A DNA stretch of 64,000 nucleotides, from positions 121,798-185,797 of the forward strand of contig JAFVFN010000018.1 of the NCBI GenBank assembly GCA_017475405.1, given 5' to 3'. The translations under genes and the position numbers were made by a program. Below the pieces are notes generated by a model that saw nothing but the letters and a program-made list of their open reading frames with translations, had not been told where the DNA came from and did not search any database. Positions 62,301 to 64,000 of the stretch are shown piece by piece. Numbering within the stretch: the first letter of the stretch is position 1; the number at the start of each line of letters is the position of its first letter. This stretch comes from Elusimicrobiaceae bacterium. GTDB taxonomy: Bacteria > Elusimicrobiota > Elusimicrobia > Elusimicrobiales > Elusimicrobiaceae.

Positions 62301-62791
62301 ACTTCTTCAAACATTTCACGGCGCTGTTCGGCCGATGCGGAAAGCACACTTTCTACTCCGCCCTGATCGATAATGGCATATCCGCCGCCACCGATACCAG
62401 TATCCAAAAACAGATCCCGAATATCACGCAAACGACACTGTACTTTATTTAAATAATATTCACTTTCACCGGAACGGAAGATTTTGCGGGTAACAGTAAT
62501 CTCATTAAAATCTAAGGGAAGTTGACGGGAGGCATTATCAAAAATCATACTTACCTGCGCCATATTTAAAGGAGCCCGTTTTGCCGTACCGTTAAAAATA
62601 ATATCTACCATGGATCCGGAACGTAACGCTTTCCAACTCATTTCACCAATGGTCCAACGAACCGAGTCGATGACATTGGATTTACCGCATCCGTTCGGAC
62701 CGACCACACACGTAATACCGGGCTCGAAATCCAGACGGGATTTATCCGCAAACGATTTAAAACCGATGATTTCAATAGCTTTTAAATACAT
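59315..62791 (-). CDS. smc: Chromosome segregation ATPase SMC
   Basis: 1158 aa. Walker A GPNGCGKSNVIDS, two long coiled coils around a Gly-rich hinge (~500-660), signature MSGGEKTLTAMSLLFAF, and Walker B FCIMDEADAALDEANV. Compacts and segregates the chromosome with ScpA/ScpB, which are not in this window. The C-terminal tail is Lys/Glu-rich (AEENKKKEELEAMVEA). Confidence 0.97.
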   Translation of the reverse strand: MYLKAIEIIGFKSFADKSRLDFEPGITCVVGPNGCGKSNVIDSVRWTIGEMSWKALRSGSMVDIIFNGTAKRAPLNMAQVSMIFDNASRQLPLDFNEITVTRKIFRSGESEYYLNKVQCRLRDIRDLFLDTGIGGGGYAIIDQGGVESVLSASAEQRREMFEEVAGVSKYKAKREECIRRLERVDMDLARLSDTVALITEQIKKLDSEAKKARLYQKYREELKESEIAISLHSLKESSALIAKHSGELQPVTQKMADLENRISAQEGTTAALDLNLTHKQKEAAAFNEKISASKYQVGLLEGAIKNCDNLTAELTAQVAASGAEAQRGQNRLAELVPAIAQLKENLTAVTAKLNPLQENYNTKTTQAQQMENDLRAADSQLQRTSNELMNLVQKQMEVSNRIALEESNIKREEEDLIAAEKASQAQQAGLTALQESLQEVTLRVQGKQTEADNSKNAIITAETALRNLQQERSALNEKLSAVKSARAGLTAKLELIQTQGKNDPYWVGVKTVTESGIAGIQGTLRKELKYPSDLQVAVEEAFGKYLDAVLCDTRETVQKAVALLKEHGKARAKFIVLENVPKSSAAAGSLKQQLTYPARLENLIDLIIGAYSYEGGTVDGGFFVSGGDESVRAPEAYWGEEGAVKEQISAQTQQEEQITVALTKNAEELTKADENLKTLRAKTQEAVLALNSVQNERANKERELKTIQESLSKAAVRKQEITLRVDNRKTQIGTLKTQVSELKNRHESCAKQSEEIKQHQQKLREQAEVLKNEINTLSASLYEMRIQKNNVELDLKSTEYEFNSLTENEGKRNEKVAASNLRLKSLADEKLSTQAKLSAERDVLAKLEIDEHQMRADLEALKKDYDEKVSALNACKKELSDLTLQKNNLENALANARRQHTTVANSLFESWNITPEEAEMNYGKKEVDYERVKMMRKRIENMGAVNMTAPEEYDALNERNEFLKTQMSDLDNAKKDLKSAINKINQTTRENFKYTFDQVRTHFKNIFQSLFRGGECDLVLTQPDNLLETGIEIYAQPSGKKLLNISSMSGGEKTLTAMSLLFAFFTHHPSPFCIMDEADAALDEANVERYVNLIKEFSKSTQFIVVTHNKRTMEAARMLYGITMEESGVSKVMSVNLADRNNAEENKKKEELEAMVEA

Positions 62792-62925
62792 ACAATCTCT
62801 TCCCTTAAGAATATACCTTTGTATTATAGCATTTTGACACTTTATAAAGGCAAAAAGCTTCCTGAAAGTTCCCTACGCGTACTAATATAAAAGGAGTACG
62901 AGGAGGGCTCGCCTAAAAAAAATGC

Positions 62926-62954
62926 TTGCAAAAAATTGTTTTTTTTATTACACT
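62926..62954 (+). promoter_or_regulatory. Promoter of the 74-aa repeat protein
   Basis: TTGCAA (62926-62931), 17-nt T-rich spacer, TACACT (62949-62954). Confidence 0.65.
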
Positions 62955-63014
62955 TGATGTGTACGACGTTTGTACGTTAATATTAACGACCATCCTTTAA
63001 GGAGGACTTTCAAA

Positions 63015-63239
63015 ATGGCTGAAAAAGTATTGAAAGTAGGCATGGACCGCGAAGACGGTTTCCTGTACTACATCGACAAAGACGGTGATATCGCCCGTGT
63101 GCAAATGGCCCGCGGTGGCAAAAAAGGCGGCAAACCGAAAAAAGTAGAAAAAACCGGTATCAAAAAAGAAAAAGGTTATCTCTACTTCTTAGACAAAAAA
63201 GGCGATATTTCCAGAGCCAAAATGGTAAACGCCAAATAA
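63015..63239 (+). CDS. Small basic protein with internal duplication (74 aa)
   Basis: ATG 63015 with a strong AAGGAGG ahead; a longer in-frame start is unnecessary. Two related ~30-residue repeats: KVGMDREDGFLYYIDKDGDI and KTGIKKEKGYLYFLDKKGDI, each followed by R/S-A-K/R-x-x-M, joined by a GGKKGGKPKK linker. Probably two copies of a small beta hairpin module, nucleic-acid binding by charge. Promoter, ribosome-binding site and terminator are all strong, so it may be highly expressed. Family unknown. Confidence 0.82.
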   Translation: MAEKVLKVGMDREDGFLYYIDKDGDIARVQMARGGKKGGKPKKVEKTGIKKEKGYLYFLDKKGDISRAKMVNAK

Positions 63240-63256
63240 GTTTACTAATAAACTTA

Positions 63257-63286
63257 AAACCCCCGCTTTTTGCGGGGGTTTTTCTT
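63257..63286 (+). terminator. Intrinsic terminator
   Basis: AAACCCCCGC TTTTT GCGGGGGTTT then TTCTT. Confidence 0.9.
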
Positions 63287-63321
63287 GTAATTGAGCCCCC
63301 TGCCGAGGGATGCTTATTTGG

Positions 63322-63792
63322 TTAATTCAATAAATAATATCCCACTGTAGATGTTTTAGTTCCTAAATTATTACAAATTCTTTCCGCTTGTTTTGCATGA
63401 CTGCCTGTCATATTATAGGTTGAACAATAACGTATTCCGCTATCACCTTTGCGATTTGCTGGTTGATGCAACAAGTGAAATGAAATATCGGGAAGGGTAT
63501 CTTTAAGTGCATTTGCCGCACAATATCTTTTGTCTACACAACTATATCTAAAATTATCGTCATTGGAAATTTCTATATCTAATGCGGATAAACTGTCTGA
63601 ATAATCACCATTAGCCAAATAATAGGTCTCCTGCACATTTGCGATCGCTCTTAATGTAACGATTGCCTGCATCGTTCTTGCTTTCCCAACCGCAATTTGA
63701 TATTGTGGCAGTGCAACTGCCGCCAATATTCCTATAATTAGTACAACGACAAGTAACTCAATGAGCGTAAATGCCTGTTTTTGTTGAACCAT
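63322..63792 (-). CDS. Type IV pilin-like prepilin (T-tract class)
   Basis: 156 aa, [17 protein letters not shown]. Conserved helix, YYLANGDYSDSLSALDIEI, then cysteines SCVDKRYC, RYCST and RICNN. Stands alone. Confidence 0.9.
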   Translation of the reverse strand: MVQQKQAFTLIELLVVVLIIGILAAVALPQYQIAVGKARTMQAIVTLRAIANVQETYYLANGDYSDSLSALDIEISNDDNFRYSCVDKRYCAANALKDTLPDISFHLLHQPANRKGDSGIRYCSTYNMTGSHAKQAERICNNLGTKTSTVGYYLLN

Positions 63793-63855
63793 ATTTCTCT
63801 CCTTATATATCCTTCTTATATAGAGAGAATATCAAAAAAAAAAAAACGCGTCAAG
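63793..63855 (-). promoter_or_regulatory. T-tract promoter plus RBS-occluding dyad (copy 4)
   Basis: TTGACG, CG, thirteen T, GA, TATTCT: one T more than the other three copies, giving a 17-nt spacer. Arms TTCTCTC and GAGAGAA kept; one extra mismatch in the inner stem. Confidence 0.7.
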
Positions 63856-63933
63856 CGAAAAAATCGGCTTAATGGACAAAATTCTGGGTAATACCGTCTC
63901 AAAAATGATTTAATATTATTTTTGGAGTTAGAT

Positions 63934-64000
63934 ATGATAAAAAAGCGTGTCCGAAATGTGGATGTGTAGGAGAAACAATCAAGTGGGGAAAATATAAGAA
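63934..64000 (+). pseudogene. Start of a zinc-ribbon (transposase-like?) ORF with an A-tract frameshift, cut by window
   Basis: GGAG precedes ATG 63934, but the frame stops after 11 codons. With one more A in the A6 run, it would read MIKKACPKCGCVGETIKWGK and continue to the edge. CPKCGC is a zinc knuckle such as opens several transposases. Too little sequence to name a family; could also be a sequencing error or a programmed slip. Confidence 0.3.

Noticed and set aside
1..64000. CRISPR arrays and rRNA genes
   Set aside because: No regularly spaced short repeats and no rRNA-like sequence were found on reading both strands; Cas4-like similarity alone is not CRISPR.

Overview
The window looks like a chromosome segment of a gut-type Elusimicrobiota bacterium. 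This rests on eight single-gene type IV pilin-like (prepilin) genes scattered between housekeeping genes, all with a near-identical N-terminus and a divergent Cys-containing C-terminus, which is a known habit of the Elusimicrobiaceae. An RND efflux system with an outer-membrane factor, exported proteins and lipoproteins indicate a Gram-negative envelope. The taxonomic call is inference, since no database search was possible.

Layout. 1-20.6 kb: a truncated Cu(+)-type P-ATPase, an exported choloylglycine hydrolase/penicillin acylase, a Cache-GGDEF(degenerate)-EAL protein, deoB, a HAD phosphatase, a short-form purA with purB and a membrane protein, an RND efflux operon, and three pilins. 20.6-39.9 kb: an [FeFe]-hydrogenase-like protein, alaS, a lipid kinase, a membrane-anchored nuclease, two exported paralogues, dnaE, a Nudix protein, an exported receiver-like protein, tRNA-Ala with a decayed integrase beside it, nfo, a threonine-aldolase-like enzyme, rmuC, and four pilins. 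40.2-58.0 kb: an integrated element of about 17.8 kb bounded by a 42-bp direct repeat of the 5' half of tRNA-Val. It carries an integrase, an RHH protein, an AlpA-like protein, a Rep-like protein, a type III restriction-modification pair, a Cas4-like/exonuclease fusion, a WYL regulator, an HTH-TPR regulator, several unknown genes and microproteins. 58-64 kb: gtrA, a metallophosphoesterase, smc, a small duplicated-repeat protein and an eighth pilin.

The most interesting content is regulatory. (1) Four plus-strand pilins are each preceded by a leader of about 200 nt with one shared fold: a closing stem, two hairpins, a two-hairpin junction, and a terminator-like last hairpin whose loop forms a compensated 7-12 bp pseudoknot with an upstream strand. 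A fifth copy of the architecture precedes the type III mod gene in the element. I do not recognise this as a known riboswitch class. (2) The four minus-strand pilins instead share a promoter with a 12- or 13-T spacer, suited to phase variation, and a dyad that can occlude the ribosome-binding site. (3) The element carries a SAM-I-type (S-box) riboswitch with its own terminator in front of a gene of unknown function. (4) Element genes share a CGACA-N6-TGTCG operator that repeatedly overlaps a TTGTCG -35 box, 16 nt from a TATAAG -10 box.

Several genes appear to be leaderless, with the -10 box only a few nt before the start codon. Many listed starts were moved downstream of the longest possible start on the basis of ribosome-binding sites, signal peptides or family N-termini.
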